64,000 nucleotides of DNA from Vibrio sp. RE88 (lineage in GTDB: Bacteria > Pseudomonadota > Gammaproteobacteria > Enterobacterales > Vibrionaceae): contig NZ_VTYQ01000006.1 in NCBI RefSeq assembly GCF_013113835.1, forward strand, positions 62,001-126,000. Direction: 5' to 3'. Positions 28,094 to 37,082 of this stretch are shown here, piece by piece. Positions within the stretch are counted from its first letter, which is position 1; every line of letters begins with the position of its first letter. Position numbers and translations under genes: made by a program. The notes beneath the pieces are model-generated. The model had not been told where the DNA came from. It searched no databases and saw only the letters and a list, made by a program, of their open reading frames with translations.

Positions 28094-30019
28094 ATGAGAA
28101 CAAAGATTGTGTGTGTTGCTACGCTAGGGCTCAGTTTCACGGCATTAGCAGGAAACGGAATTGGTCAAGAAGAGCAGGAAGAACAGTGGGTGTTTGAGAA
28201 TGGGATGAACAACCCTGCCGCTAATGTTCCCAACTACGCCTGTTATAGAATACCCGCTATCGTCAAACTGAATAATGGCGAGTTGCTTGCGTTTGCAGAA
28301 GGCCGTGAGCACAGCTGCTCAGATCATGATGAAAATATTGATATTGTCATGCGAAAGCGCGATCAATCAGGACAATGGGGACCCGTTAAAATTGTGGCAG
28401 ATCACGGTGGCAAAGTGACACGCAACCCAGCTCCTGTTGTCGATGAATCGGGCAATGTTCACTTAGTGTATAACGTCAATTATGACGCTCAAAACCCAGA
28501 CAGTGATGATGCCGTCAGCGAAAGCAGCATCAATCAAAACAACAACCGCTACCGAGCCTCTGTCTATTACATTCGCAGCTCAGATAATGGTGAATCATGG
28601 ACAGATTTTGCTTCACAGCCAGCTAACCTTGATGCCACCGTCCATCCTTATGCTGCTAATAGTTCCTATGAGAATGGCTTATGGGCATGGTATGCAATGA
28701 CGCCTGGCCACGCACTGCGTTTGGATAACGGTAAACTGTTCTTCCCCGCCAACCATGCTGAATACAAACACGGGTTACCCGATGGAGAATATCGCTATTA
28801 TTCACACGCGATTACACTCGATCCTACAACAGACACCTTCTCTCTGAATGACATCGTAGGCCCAGATACCAATGAAGTGATGGCAGAACAGCTCGATAAT
28901 GGTTGGATATACATGAATATGAGAAACAACCATCGCTCTATTGGCGCTTATCGTGCTGTGACATACAGTAAGGACTATGGTGAAAACTGGATGGGAACAG
29001 AGTATGACCATATACCAGAAGAAGGGAGCAGCAATTATTGGCGTAATATCGGTTACGATCCTGCGTTGATCACACCTCGCGTTCAATCTTCCGTTCTGCG
29101 ATTTTCGTCAGATAAAGGAGAAACCGGTGTGTCACGACTGTTGTTCTCTAATCCAGCCGATACATCAAGCCGTGTAAAAGGGACCATTCGAGTCAGCTAT
29201 GACGAAGGGAAAACATGGAGTCACTCCTATCGCTACAACAGTAGCGAGTCGCAATACAGTGATCTGGTTAAAACGAACGACAATACGGTAGGTATTCTGT
29301 ACGAAGAAGGTAACTCAGGTCACAATGGAATTTACTATATAGAAGCCAACCTTGAAAAAATCACTGGCTCCAAAGACGCATATATTCCAACCGTTGTTAG
29401 GGAGCATTACGCTGATGGACGCTCGCCAAATGATGGTCTGATAGCAGATGAAGATCAAACTGGGCTCGATCCACAAACTGGAGATTTAACCGTTAATGTT
29501 ACTTTTACGTTAGCTGAGACCGCCAATACGCAAGATACTCAATTCTTAGCCCGAAAAGGTAACCCGTTGTCCCAAGACGCTGGATGGGGTCTATTCATTG
29601 AGGACGGAAAACTTAAGTTTCGCGCTGCGGATGCAGTAAACCGATACGGGGTACAAGCAACCCTTTCTGAGAATCTGAAAGACGCGAAACATACTATTAC
29701 AGCGAAGTTTGATCGCTCACCGAGCAATGGAAACGAGCAAATGAGTTTATATCTCGACGGTGTGAAGCTTACCACTACGCCACTCTATGACTCGCTGACC
29801 AGCTCTGTTGATATTCAATCCGCAAACCCTCTTATCATTGCGGGCTCTGACCATCACAACATTCTCAATGGATTGGTTTATAGCTACCAAGTTTATGAGC
29901 ATGGATTAGATTCGCAAACCATTGAGAAATACTCATTATCTAACCTTAAGGACTACAACTTCTCTGATTTCTTCGATAACCCAGAAAACAACAACTTCGA
30001 AGATTTCTTTAGCGAATAA
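28094..30019 (+). CDS. Secreted exo-alpha-sialidase (GH33) with C-terminal lectin-like domain
   Basis: A 641-residue protein with a signal peptide (about 1-19). The catalytic six-blade propeller spans about 35-430: YRIP at 51-54 (arginine-triad motif) and three Asp-boxes, SSDNGESW at 162-169, SKDYGENW at 292-299 and SYDEGKTW at 368-375. GILYEEG around 405 carries the Glu of the catalytic Tyr/Glu region. Residues ~445-620 look like a laminin-G/concanavalin-like domain. It would free sialic acid from host or mucin glycans. Two NanR-like sites stand upstream; no nan catabolic gene is in the window. The acidic tail repeats an N-F-x-D-F-F pattern. Confidence 0.9.
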   Translation: MRTKIVCVATLGLSFTALAGNGIGQEEQEEQWVFENGMNNPAANVPNYACYRIPAIVKLNNGELLAFAEGREHSCSDHDENIDIVMRKRDQSGQWGPVKIVADHGGKVTRNPAPVVDESGNVHLVYNVNYDAQNPDSDDAVSESSINQNNNRYRASVYYIRSSDNGESWTDFASQPANLDATVHPYAANSSYENGLWAWYAMTPGHALRLDNGKLFFPANHAEYKHGLPDGEYRYYSHAITLDPTTDTFSLNDIVGPDTNEVMAEQLDNGWIYMNMRNNHRSIGAYRAVTYSKDYGENWMGTEYDHIPEEGSSNYWRNIGYDPALITPRVQSSVLRFSSDKGETGVSRLLFSNPADTSSRVKGTIRVSYDEGKTWSHSYRYNSSESQYSDLVKTNDNTVGILYEEGNSGHNGIYYIEANLEKITGSKDAYIPTVVREHYADGRSPNDGLIADEDQTGLDPQTGDLTVNVTFTLAETANTQDTQFLARKGNPLSQDAGWGLFIEDGKLKFRAADAVNRYGVQATLSENLKDAKHTITAKFDRSPSNGNEQMSLYLDGVKLTTTPLYDSLTSSVDIQSANPLIIAGSDHHNILNGLVYSYQVYEHGLDSQTIEKYSLSNLKDYNFSDFFDNPENNNFEDFFSE

Positions 30020-30036
30020 CTCGAACCTTGTTAAGC

Positions 30037-30060
30037 AAAGAGCCTCACGAGAGGCTCTTT
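30037..30060. terminator. Terminator after the sialidase gene (bidirectional)
   Basis: A perfect 10-bp stem AAAGAGCCTC/GAGGCTCTTT with loop ACGA, between convergent genes. Same stem type as at 48286 and 49389. Confidence 0.8.
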
Positions 30061-30079
30061 ATTAGATAGTCACAGTGGC

Positions 30080-30682
30080 TTACACAAAATCTAAAACGTC
30101 TAACGTTTCTCCATTGGCACTACCTTCGATTGATGCGACGTACGCTTTAGCGGTGTCGTCAGCAGAAAGGCCAGAGGTTGGATCCATACCCATCATCTCC
30201 ATGGTTTCCTTAACAAAGACAGGGCTAACAACATTAATACGAACATCACGCTCTACTTCCAACGCAGCCGCTTTGGTAAACGACTCTAAAGCGCCGTTAG
30301 CCATACTCAATGTGACCGAACCCGGCATTGGCTGATGCGATAGCACACCTGATGTTAAAGTGATTGAACCGCCATCAGACAAATACTTCTGCCCTACTCT
30401 CACCAGATTGATTTGTCCCATCAATTTATTGCCAAGTGCAAGTTGAAAGTCTTCATCTTTAGCTTCGTTTAACGAAACAAAGTTAGCTGCCCCTGCTGTA
30501 CTCACAATAGCGTCCAATGTTCCTACTCGATTAAATAGCTCCTCAATCGACGTCTTTGAAGACAGATCAACCTGAACATCTCCTTCTTTGTAACCTGCAC
30601 GGATAACCTCATGTTGAGTTGATAACTGTTCAACAACCGCTTTACCAATGGTGCCTGTTGCGCCGATAACCAAAATTTTCAT
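30080..30682 (-). CDS. Short-chain dehydrogenase-like protein with altered active site
   Basis: A 200-residue Rossmann protein. The NAD(P) loop is GATGTIGKA at about 7-15, VSTAGA replaces the NAG motif, and LTSGVL gives the usual Ser. The segment where YxxxK should be reads SVTLSMANGALESF, so the catalytic Tyr and Lys are not at their usual places. It may be a binding protein or use other residues. Divergent from a LysR gene, which is its likely regulator. Confidence 0.82.
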   Translation of the reverse strand: MKILVIGATGTIGKAVVEQLSTQHEVIRAGYKEGDVQVDLSSKTSIEELFNRVGTLDAIVSTAGAANFVSLNEAKDEDFQLALGNKLMGQINLVRVGQKYLSDGGSITLTSGVLSHQPMPGSVTLSMANGALESFTKAAALEVERDVRINVVSPVFVKETMEMMGMDPTSGLSADDTAKAYVASIEGSANGETLDVLDFV

Positions 30683-30818
30683 ATCTTCTCTCCTAAGCCA
30701 TTATTAAGTTTCAAACCTTTCGGCTGCCGACTGCTACTTGGCAAACCGTAGTTGATGAAGAAAATATAATTCGATAGTCTGTGCACGTAAATTGAAGATA
30801 ATTGCAAAGGATGCTTGC

Positions 30819-31700
30819 ATGAATGCACAGGACTTAGATTGGAATGACATTCCTTTTGTGTTAGCCGTTTGCGAGACAGGCTCACTCTCTGCTGCGTCGA
30901 GAAAACTGGGAGTGAATCACTCGACCGTCTTTCGCCGTATCGAAGGCGTCGAGTTAAAACTTGGCGTCACACTCTTTGAGAGATTGCAGACTGGCTATGT
31001 CATGACCGCTGAAGGAGAAAAATTTTTCCATTACGCTCAAGAACTACGAGAAGGCGTTGACCGCATTCACAGAGAGCTGGGCGGTCAGAATTCCAGACTC
31101 GAAGGCCAACTCACCATTACGACCACAGACTCTCTGATGTATACGCTGGTGGATATCTTTAGAGGATTCCAATATGCCTATCCAGATGTCGAACTGTGTA
31201 TTTTGACTGGTGCGAAAAACTTGGATTTGGTTCAGCGAGAAGCCGACATCGCTTTACGACCAACACGAAACCCACCAGAACACTGGGTTGGACGGAAGCT
31301 CTCCGAAATATCTTACGCTACCTATGCCAGTGACAGCTGTATCGAAAGTATGGCTGACAATGAACCGGAGAACTTTCGCTGGTTAAGACTGATCGACAAC
31401 CTCAATCAGTCATCGATGAACAAGATCGTTCACCAACTCAAACACGCTGATGCTCCAGTAACGATTTCAAACTCATTGATGGGAGTTTATGAATTTGCTG
31501 TCTCGGGCTTCGGCATTGCCGCTCTGCCATGCTATTTGTGCGAAGGTCACCCTAACTTGCATCCTATACACAGGGACTTGAGCCAATATGACAGTGAACT
31601 ATGGCTGCTGGCACACCCAGACATGAGGCGTAGTGCGAAAGTTCATGCGTTCTTCGAGTATGCGACACCATTAATTCGAGAAAAGTTTGCCCAACGTTGA
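30819..31700 (+). CDS. LysR-family transcriptional regulator
   Basis: A 293-residue regulator. Helix-turn-helix at about 10-40 (DIPFVLAVCETGSLSAASRKLGVNHSTVFRRIEGVE), then a LysR substrate domain. It resembles the group that has one HTH-type N-terminus and a short effector domain and often controls a divergent SDR gene. Start ATG 30819 has AAAGGA upstream; the in-frame start at 30792 lacks one. Next to the divergent SDR gene. Confidence 0.87.
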   Translation: MNAQDLDWNDIPFVLAVCETGSLSAASRKLGVNHSTVFRRIEGVELKLGVTLFERLQTGYVMTAEGEKFFHYAQELREGVDRIHRELGGQNSRLEGQLTITTTDSLMYTLVDIFRGFQYAYPDVELCILTGAKNLDLVQREADIALRPTRNPPEHWVGRKLSEISYATYASDSCIESMADNEPENFRWLRLIDNLNQSSMNKIVHQLKHADAPVTISNSLMGVYEFAVSGFGIAALPCYLCEGHPNLHPIHRDLSQYDSELWLLAHPDMRRSAKVHAFFEYATPLIREKFAQR

Positions 31701-31904
31701 GTACTCGTACACCAAACCGCATTGGTCTAGAGCTAGACAAGATAATGTACCACCCCTGAGTAAAACTCAGTTCAATTATTCTTAAAAAGTGATAATTATT
31801 AGTTACATAGTTTTGATCTTATTATCACAGCAATACCTTTTCATTCTTTTGAATTATATGAAATCAATTTAATATTTTCTCGAACAATAAAAAGGAATGA
31901 AAAC

Positions 31905-32429
31905 ATGAAACTCGTAACAACCACTCTCGCCCTTGCTGCAATTTCTTTTAACGCACTTGCTTCTTCCGAACTTCCATCCGTTGTTTATCTGGATGGCGTA
32001 GCCTACCCATTGGTTGAACTGGATTCGAAAAAGACCACTAACAACAGCGTTGAACTCAATATCACTCAAAAGGAACAGCAGCAAATCAAACAGAAAGGTT
32101 TTGCGGAAATGGCCGCTGCCTACAATTTCAGCTGTCGTATCACCATTTCTAATAACCACTACTTTACAAATCTACAGCCTCAAACTGCCACAATTGCGCA
32201 TTCTTTTGAACAAAAGTGTGCCAATAAAGCCGCAACGGCAAGCTTGACGAATCTGTCAAACGCCTCACTGGATTTATACCTGTTCGATTACACGGGAACA
32301 ACGATCCTGGCGGGGCCAATGAGAAGCATCACTGCATACCCGGCCAATGGCAACTATCACTGGATCGTATTTAACAAATCAACGGGGAGCCGTGGTGACG
32401 GTTACGTAAAAACATCGAATCGTATCTAG
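31905..32429 (+). CDS. Exported protein of unknown function
   Basis: A 174-residue protein with a signal peptide (MKLVTTTLALAAISFNALA). The mature part has two cysteines (FSCRITISN, QKCANKA), which could pair in the periplasm, and a beta-rich C-terminal half (ASLDLYLFDYTGTTILAGPM). AAAAGGA precedes the ATG. I recognise no family. A terminator follows and no operon partner is evident. Confidence 0.65.
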   Translation: MKLVTTTLALAAISFNALASSELPSVVYLDGVAYPLVELDSKKTTNNSVELNITQKEQQQIKQKGFAEMAAAYNFSCRITISNNHYFTNLQPQTATIAHSFEQKCANKAATASLTNLSNASLDLYLFDYTGTTILAGPMRSITAYPANGNYHWIVFNKSTGSRGDGYVKTSNRI

Positions 32430-32450
32430 TTCATAACTTAGTAGTTGTTT

Positions 32451-32485
32451 CAGCCTGGTAGTTATCTATCAGGCTGTTGTCTTTT
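32451..32485 (+). terminator. Terminator after the exported protein gene
   Basis: An 11-bp stem with one G-U pair (CAGCCTGGTAG, 32451-32461; CTATCAGGCTG, 32466-32476), loop TTAT, then TTGTCTTTT. Confidence 0.75.
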
Positions 32486-32611
32486 AGGCCTTATACGCCT
32501 GCTCAATATTCCATCGAAAAAAGCATAAAAATCTATCGAATAAATTCATTATTGCCTTATCACCTTTGGGATTACTATGAACCCGAACACTTATCTAAAA
32601 GGATTACAATA

Positions 32612-33184
32612 ATGAAAAAAGTTCTACCTGTTATAAGTCTTGCTCTGGCTCTATCGTCTGCTCATTCATTTGCAGCAGATAAATACCAACTGGATCCCGC
32701 ACTCTCTTCCGTCAGCTTCGCAACGATTAAAAATCAGTTTGTTGTGGAACCTGCAACAATTAACACTTTATCGGGCACGTTTGACAGTAGTGGTCAGTTT
32801 GAAGTGTCGATTGATTTAAAAGGTATCCAAACAGGCATTCCAATTCGCGATAGTCGCCTGAACGAGCTGTTCTTTGAATCAGCCAAGTTTCCGGCGGTAA
32901 CGGTAAGCGGTAATGTTGATACACAATCATTATCTGACGCACCGCAGAAATTAACAGTGCCTGCGCAGGTCACCCTTTATGGACAAACCAAAACCATTGA
33001 TTTTCCAGTCGTAGCGTTCAAATCAGACGGTCACGTAATGGTGAGTTCGCTTTCTCCAGTTATTGTCGGTGCTTCTGATTTTGGTATCCCTGCTGAAAAC
33101 CTAACAAACCTTGCTGCCACAGTCGGTGGTATTAAGATTTCAGACCGTGTGCCGCTTAACCTAACCCTGACCTTTAAGAAGTAA
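32612..33184 (+). CDS. YceI family periplasmic protein
   Basis: A 190-residue protein with a signal peptide (MKKVLPVISLALALSSAHSFAA) and a lipocalin-like YceI beta-barrel: DKYQLDPALSSVSF at the start, LKGIQTGIPIRDSRLNELFFESAKFPAVTVSG in the middle. Proteins of this family bind polyisoprenoids such as quinones. The ATG 32612 follows AAAAGGATT. A longer frame from 32477 has no signal peptide and is unlikely. Confidence 0.9.
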   Translation: MKKVLPVISLALALSSAHSFAADKYQLDPALSSVSFATIKNQFVVEPATINTLSGTFDSSGQFEVSIDLKGIQTGIPIRDSRLNELFFESAKFPAVTVSGNVDTQSLSDAPQKLTVPAQVTLYGQTKTIDFPVVAFKSDGHVMVSSLSPVIVGASDFGIPAENLTNLAATVGGIKISDRVPLNLTLTFKK

Positions 33185-33194
33185 TTCACTGACG

Positions 33195-33225
33195 AGCAGC
33201 GACAATGTCGCTGCTTACTTTTTTT
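33195..33225 (+). terminator. Terminator after the YceI gene
   Basis: A 9-bp perfect stem AGCAGCGAC/GTCGCTGCT with a three-base loop, followed by TACTTTTTTT. Confidence 0.85.
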
Positions 33226-33332
33226 GCGGAATTTCATCTCATCATATACAGCGATTATTGCTCCTGCTAAATTGAAACACATTAGTAACTTCTCCCTCGC
33301 ACGCCCTACGGATAGTGAATAGCGAAAGCGTT

Positions 33333-34154
33333 ATGCCAAATTACGATCACGAATTTAATCTGCGTCAACGTCATCCATTCGGGCGATGGCATTTACTGAA
33401 GAATGAATGGCAAAGCACTCTCGCCCGACAGCACTTAACGTGTAGTTTGGATATTGAATATGGCCCGACACCCGGACAAAAGCTGGATGTTTTCCCAGCT
33501 AATACGCCGGACGCTCCTGTATTGTTCTTCATCCATGGCGGATATTTTCGTGCACTGGATAAACGTCAATACAGCTATTTAGCTAAACCATTTGTAGATG
33601 CAGGCTGCACTGTCGTACTAATCAATTACGACCTAGCGCCATCTGTGTCAGTCGCGCAAATAATCGATCAGAACCTAGCCGCTTTTGATTGGGTGAAATC
33701 CCATATACACAATTGGAATGGCAACGCAGATAACATCGTCATTTGTGGTCACTCAGTGGGGGCGTTTCTCGCATCCAAGATTGCAGAGCACAGACATATT
33801 TGCTCGGAAGAGAACTCACTTTCAGGTTTGGCCTTGTTAAGCGGTGTGTACGATCTCACCAAAGTGAAAGACTCGTACCTTAACGACTCATTAAACCTAA
33901 CTATGGAAGAAATTGAAGCAAGCCCTATCTTTTCACCTGTCGCAGGATTTCCACCCACCCTGGTTGCAGTCGGAGGAAATGAAACCAACGAGTTTATTCG
34001 TCAATCTGAACACTATTTCGCAAAATTGGAAGCAGTGAAGGTAGAAAGTGAATTCCACAATTTGGATACTCACAACCACTACACTGTATCTAGACTTTTA
34101 GCGTCACCTGACAATGTTATCTTTAAGAAGATTTTGGCGTTGTTTGCCATTTAG
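33333..34154 (+). CDS. Alpha/beta hydrolase (BD-FAE / kynurenine formamidase-like)
   Basis: A 273-residue protein. The oxyanion-loop motif IHGGYFRALDK (about 67-77) and the nucleophile elbow GHSVGA (about 138-143) are clear, and His in LDTHNHYTV near the C-terminus completes the triad. HGGYF with an N-terminal YGPTPGQKLDVF segment is typical of BD-FAE/kynurenine-formamidase-like esterases. Start uncertain between ATG 33333 and GTG 33315; neither has a good Shine-Dalgarno. The 3' end overlaps the convergent LysR gene by 32 bases. Confidence 0.85.
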   Translation: MPNYDHEFNLRQRHPFGRWHLLKNEWQSTLARQHLTCSLDIEYGPTPGQKLDVFPANTPDAPVLFFIHGGYFRALDKRQYSYLAKPFVDAGCTVVLINYDLAPSVSVAQIIDQNLAAFDWVKSHIHNWNGNADNIVICGHSVGAFLASKIAEHRHICSEENSLSGLALLSGVYDLTKVKDSYLNDSLNLTMEEIEASPIFSPVAGFPPTLVAVGGNETNEFIRQSEHYFAKLEAVKVESEFHNLDTHNHYTVSRLLASPDNVIFKKILALFAI

Positions 34155-35028
34155 TTTGTTCGAAGTCACTCTGTAGAAAATCAATTAAAGCTCTTACCGT
34201 CGGTGACAAGTGCTTTCGGGAAGAATACAAGGCATACACCTTCATCTGCTGTGGCCGCCATTCAGGGAGTATTTGCACAAGCTTACCACTCGATAAATGT
34301 TCATCAGCTAAGTACCTAGGCTGAACCGCTAAACCAGCCCCGTTAAGTGCTGCATGCAATAGCACGGTAGCCTCATTCGCGGTTAGCTGACAATGCACTT
34401 CCACCGCTTTGTGCTCGTCACCTTTACTCAAATGCCAAACATGACGTTGGAAGTTTTTGTACCCTAAGCACTGAAGTCGCGATAAATCTTCCGGTTTACT
34501 CACCTGAATGTGCTCAACATAACTCGGAGAGGCAACAATCACGGAGTCACATACGGCTATCGGCTTGCCAATCAAAGACGGATCTGGGTTAGACGCGATT
34601 CTGATTGCCAAATCAATTTGGCTGTCTGCCATATCTGTCACTGAATCTTGAAGATCGATATCGATACTGACCTTGGGATGCAACTTCATAAACGCAGCAA
34701 TCGCAGGTATGAGCTGAGAAAAGCCAAATGACATACTGGTCGCAACTCTCACCGTTCCTGTTAGTTCATCACCAGTGTCCGTTGTCGCGGTTAGCTTATC
34801 AGCCTGCTCCAGCCATTGTTCGACCTGCTTGAGACAAGATTCCCCTGCGGTGGTCAGAGACACTTTTCGAGTCGTCCGGTGTAGAAGCCGCACACTAAGC
34901 CAGTCTTCCATCGCTTCAACGTACCTAGTGACCATTGGTCTCGACATATCCAGCCTATCTGCTGTGGCAGTAAAACTGCCCGACTGTGCGACATCGACAA
35001 ATACCTTAGCAGCGGTAAGTCTATCCAT
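34123..35028 (-). CDS. LysR-family transcriptional regulator (CrgA-like)
   Basis: A 301-residue regulator starting MDRLTAAKVFVDVAQSGSFTATADRLDMSRPMVTRYVEAME, the DNA-binding domain. The C-terminal LysR domain includes LRIASNPDPSLIGKPIAVC-type residues (IDLAIRIASNPDPSLIG), typical of the CrgA/DsdC-like subgroup. Start ATG 35028 gives the usual family N-terminus; a longer one at 35052 is possible. Divergent from the MBL-fold gene, its probable target. Confidence 0.87.
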   Translation of the reverse strand: MDRLTAAKVFVDVAQSGSFTATADRLDMSRPMVTRYVEAMEDWLSVRLLHRTTRKVSLTTAGESCLKQVEQWLEQADKLTATTDTGDELTGTVRVATSMSFGFSQLIPAIAAFMKLHPKVSIDIDLQDSVTDMADSQIDLAIRIASNPDPSLIGKPIAVCDSVIVASPSYVEHIQVSKPEDLSRLQCLGYKNFQRHVWHLSKGDEHKAVEVHCQLTANEATVLLHAALNGAGLAVQPRYLADEHLSSGKLVQILPEWRPQQMKVYALYSSRKHLSPTVRALIDFLQSDFEQTKWQTTPKSS

Positions 35029-35138
35029 CCATATGTTCGATTTAAGAAACAATGTTGTTAACTTTGAGGTATTTTTCCGGTCAGGTCAATTTCCTATCAT
35101 CCTCTTGTCCCAACACAGCCCTGTTAATGGAGAGAACG

Positions 35139-36008
35139 ATGAAAAGACTTACCCTACTTGCTGCTTCGATGCTGATCGCGACGAATACTTTGGCAGCTGA
35201 GCAATCAAACCTCACTTTTGATGTTTACAACGCTGATCAAAACAGTTTCTACGTTAATTCAACGCTCATTATCGGCGAAACTGAGGTTATGGTTATCGAC
35301 ACTGGATTCACCAAAGCAGATGCACTTCGCATTGCAGCCAAAGTGCTGGATACAGGTAAAACCTTGAAAACGATCTTTATTAGCCAGGCGGACCCAGATT
35401 ATTACTTTGGTGCAGAAGTACTGCATAGCTTGTTCCCAGAAGCGCAAATCATTACAACGCCTGCTGTAAGAAAAGTTATCGAGGAAAAACTGCCGACCAA
35501 ACTTAAGGTGTGGGCGCCGCGCATGGGCGATAACGCTCCGGTAACACCTTATATTCCTACAGCATACACCGCCTCTAGTTTAACCATTGACGGCCATACC
35601 ATTGAGATTCATGACACTGATGGAGATATTGCCCACCGACCTTATCTTTGGATTCCATCAGAAAAAGCCGTACTGGGTAACGTTTCAATATATGGCACGA
35701 ACCTCCACCTATGGATGGCAGATGCCCAAAGCGATAACAACCAAACGCTTTGGTCTAAACAACTGAAGGAAATTCAGTCACTGAAACCAGAAATCGTTGT
35801 CCCGGGCCATATGATCTCAGGCACTGAGTTAAACGTGAGTTCCGTTCAATATTCTCAGCAATATCTTCAGGACTTTAAGCAAGCTAAGAAAACGACCAAG
35901 AACAGCGAGCAGTTGATTGAAAAAATGAATGAGAAATATGGAGATGCGGCGCTGCCTGTTGCTCTCAGCATTGGAGCAAAAGTCCATAAGGGAGAAATGG
36001 AGTGGTAA
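35139..36008 (+). CDS. Exported MBL-fold protein with a degenerate metal site
   Basis: A 289-residue protein with a signal peptide (MKRLTLLAASMLIATNTLAA). The fold is metallo-beta-lactamase-like (VMVIDTGFTKADALRIAAKVL, VLGNVSIYG, VVPGHMISG), but the zinc motif HxHxDH is replaced by SQADPDYYFG at about 85-94. One late His (PGHM) remains. It may bind one metal or none. ATG 35139 follows GGAGAG. Divergent from a LysR gene. Confidence 0.83.
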   Translation: MKRLTLLAASMLIATNTLAAEQSNLTFDVYNADQNSFYVNSTLIIGETEVMVIDTGFTKADALRIAAKVLDTGKTLKTIFISQADPDYYFGAEVLHSLFPEAQIITTPAVRKVIEEKLPTKLKVWAPRMGDNAPVTPYIPTAYTASSLTIDGHTIEIHDTDGDIAHRPYLWIPSEKAVLGNVSIYGTNLHLWMADAQSDNNQTLWSKQLKEIQSLKPEIVVPGHMISGTELNVSSVQYSQQYLQDFKQAKKTTKNSEQLIEKMNEKYGDAALPVALSIGAKVHKGEMEW

Positions 36009-36033
36009 GAAGCAATTTATGGTAAGAAACAAT

Positions 36034-36061
36034 GTGTGGTTGGTGCTTCAGCACCACCACA
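36034..36061. terminator. Possible hairpin between convergent MBL and LysR genes
   Basis: TGTGGTTGGTGC and GCACCACCACA pair with one bulge around a short TTCA loop. There is no clear T-run, so terminator activity is uncertain. Confidence 0.4.
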
Positions 36062-36118
36062 TCAACGGAGATAATTGAAAATCAAGCGTATTTCAATCTC
36101 TCCCGCACTCTATCGATT

Positions 36119-36988
36119 TTAGCGAACAGACGCTGTTTTCAACGTCTTGACCAGCAAATCATGAAGATAGTCTACGGCTCTGGAGCCTTTTGATGCTTTG
36201 CTACGATAAACAGCGACTTCCATTGGCTCCAATGGGCCCAATCCATGTTCGTGCCCCAATACTTCAAGATGCTCGGGCACACTACACTGGGTAAACATCG
36301 CTACAGCAAGCCCGCTCTCAACTGCTGCAATTTGTCCAGCAACACTGGAGCTGTTGTAAACCACTTTATAAGGCCTGCCATGCTGAGCCAAAGAATTGAT
36401 TGCACTGCGCCTTGCGAGACTTGAGCTTTCATAAACAGCAATAGGCAGAGTTTCTCTGCGCCAAACTTCAAATTGTGGCGCTCCAACCCAGACCATGGGC
36501 TCCTGAAAAAGCAGTGTCCCCCTACTGGCGTTATCTCTTGAAACCAAAGCCAAATCCAGATCGTTACTTTCAACTCTAGGAATCAATGAAGTGGACTGCT
36601 CACAATCAAGTTCGATTTCAACGCCCGCAAAGCGAGAAGCAAAGTTTCTTAATATGGGAGTTAAATACTCAGCAGCATAGTCTTCGGGCACTCCTAATTT
36701 CACCTGGCCGACTAACTCATTACCATGAAAAGCAGCCTGCGCTTCCGAATGCAAATCGAGTATGCGTCTAGCATAACCCAGCAACACCTGACCTTCTTCA
36801 GTTAAGTCGATGCTTCGACTACCCCTAACGATAAGCCTCCTACCCGTCGCATTTTCCAGTTTTTTCAGATGCATGCTCACAGCAGATTGTGAACGATGGA
36901 CACTTGCCGTGGCATTAGACAAAGAGCCCGCGTCAACAATGGCTACAAAACTCTTTAACCAGTCAATTTGAAGATCTTGATTATTCAT
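36119..36988 (-). CDS. LysR-family transcriptional regulator
   Basis: A 289-residue regulator. DNA-binding domain LQIDWLKSFVAIVDAGSLSNATASVHRSQSAVSMHLKKLE, then a LysR effector domain with VKLGVPEDYAAEYLTPILRNF, a beginning seen in the YdcI/HdfR-like subgroup. It is divergent from azlCD with about 95 bases between them, so it probably controls this amino acid exporter. A short inverted repeat lies right before its start. Confidence 0.88.
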   Translation of the reverse strand: MNNQDLQIDWLKSFVAIVDAGSLSNATASVHRSQSAVSMHLKKLENATGRRLIVRGSRSIDLTEEGQVLLGYARRILDLHSEAQAAFHGNELVGQVKLGVPEDYAAEYLTPILRNFASRFAGVEIELDCEQSTSLIPRVESNDLDLALVSRDNASRGTLLFQEPMVWVGAPQFEVWRRETLPIAVYESSSLARRSAINSLAQHGRPYKVVYNSSSVAGQIAAVESGLAVAMFTQCSVPEHLEVLGHEHGLGPLEPMEVAVYRSKASKGSRAVDYLHDLLVKTLKTASVR

Positions 36989-36990
36989 TA

Positions 36991-37003
36991 TTCGATTTTC
37001 GAA
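36991..37003. promoter_or_regulatory. Inverted repeat between lysR and azlC
   Basis: TTCGATTTTCGAA (TTCGA-N3-TCGAA) lies two bases upstream of the LysR start codon and about 80 bases before azlC, a suitable place for autoregulation. A partial copy, TTCGAT, occurs at about 37028. Confidence 0.4.
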
Positions 37004-37082
37004 TGGATTATTTCTGAATTATGCGCTTTTCGATTTCATCATTCCAGTTTACTGTTTGATTCACTTTGCATCACTCATAAAA

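Noticed and set aside
32477..32611. Longer N-terminus for the YceI protein
   Set aside because: The added 45 residues would hide the clear signal peptide that begins at 32612 and have no ribosome site.
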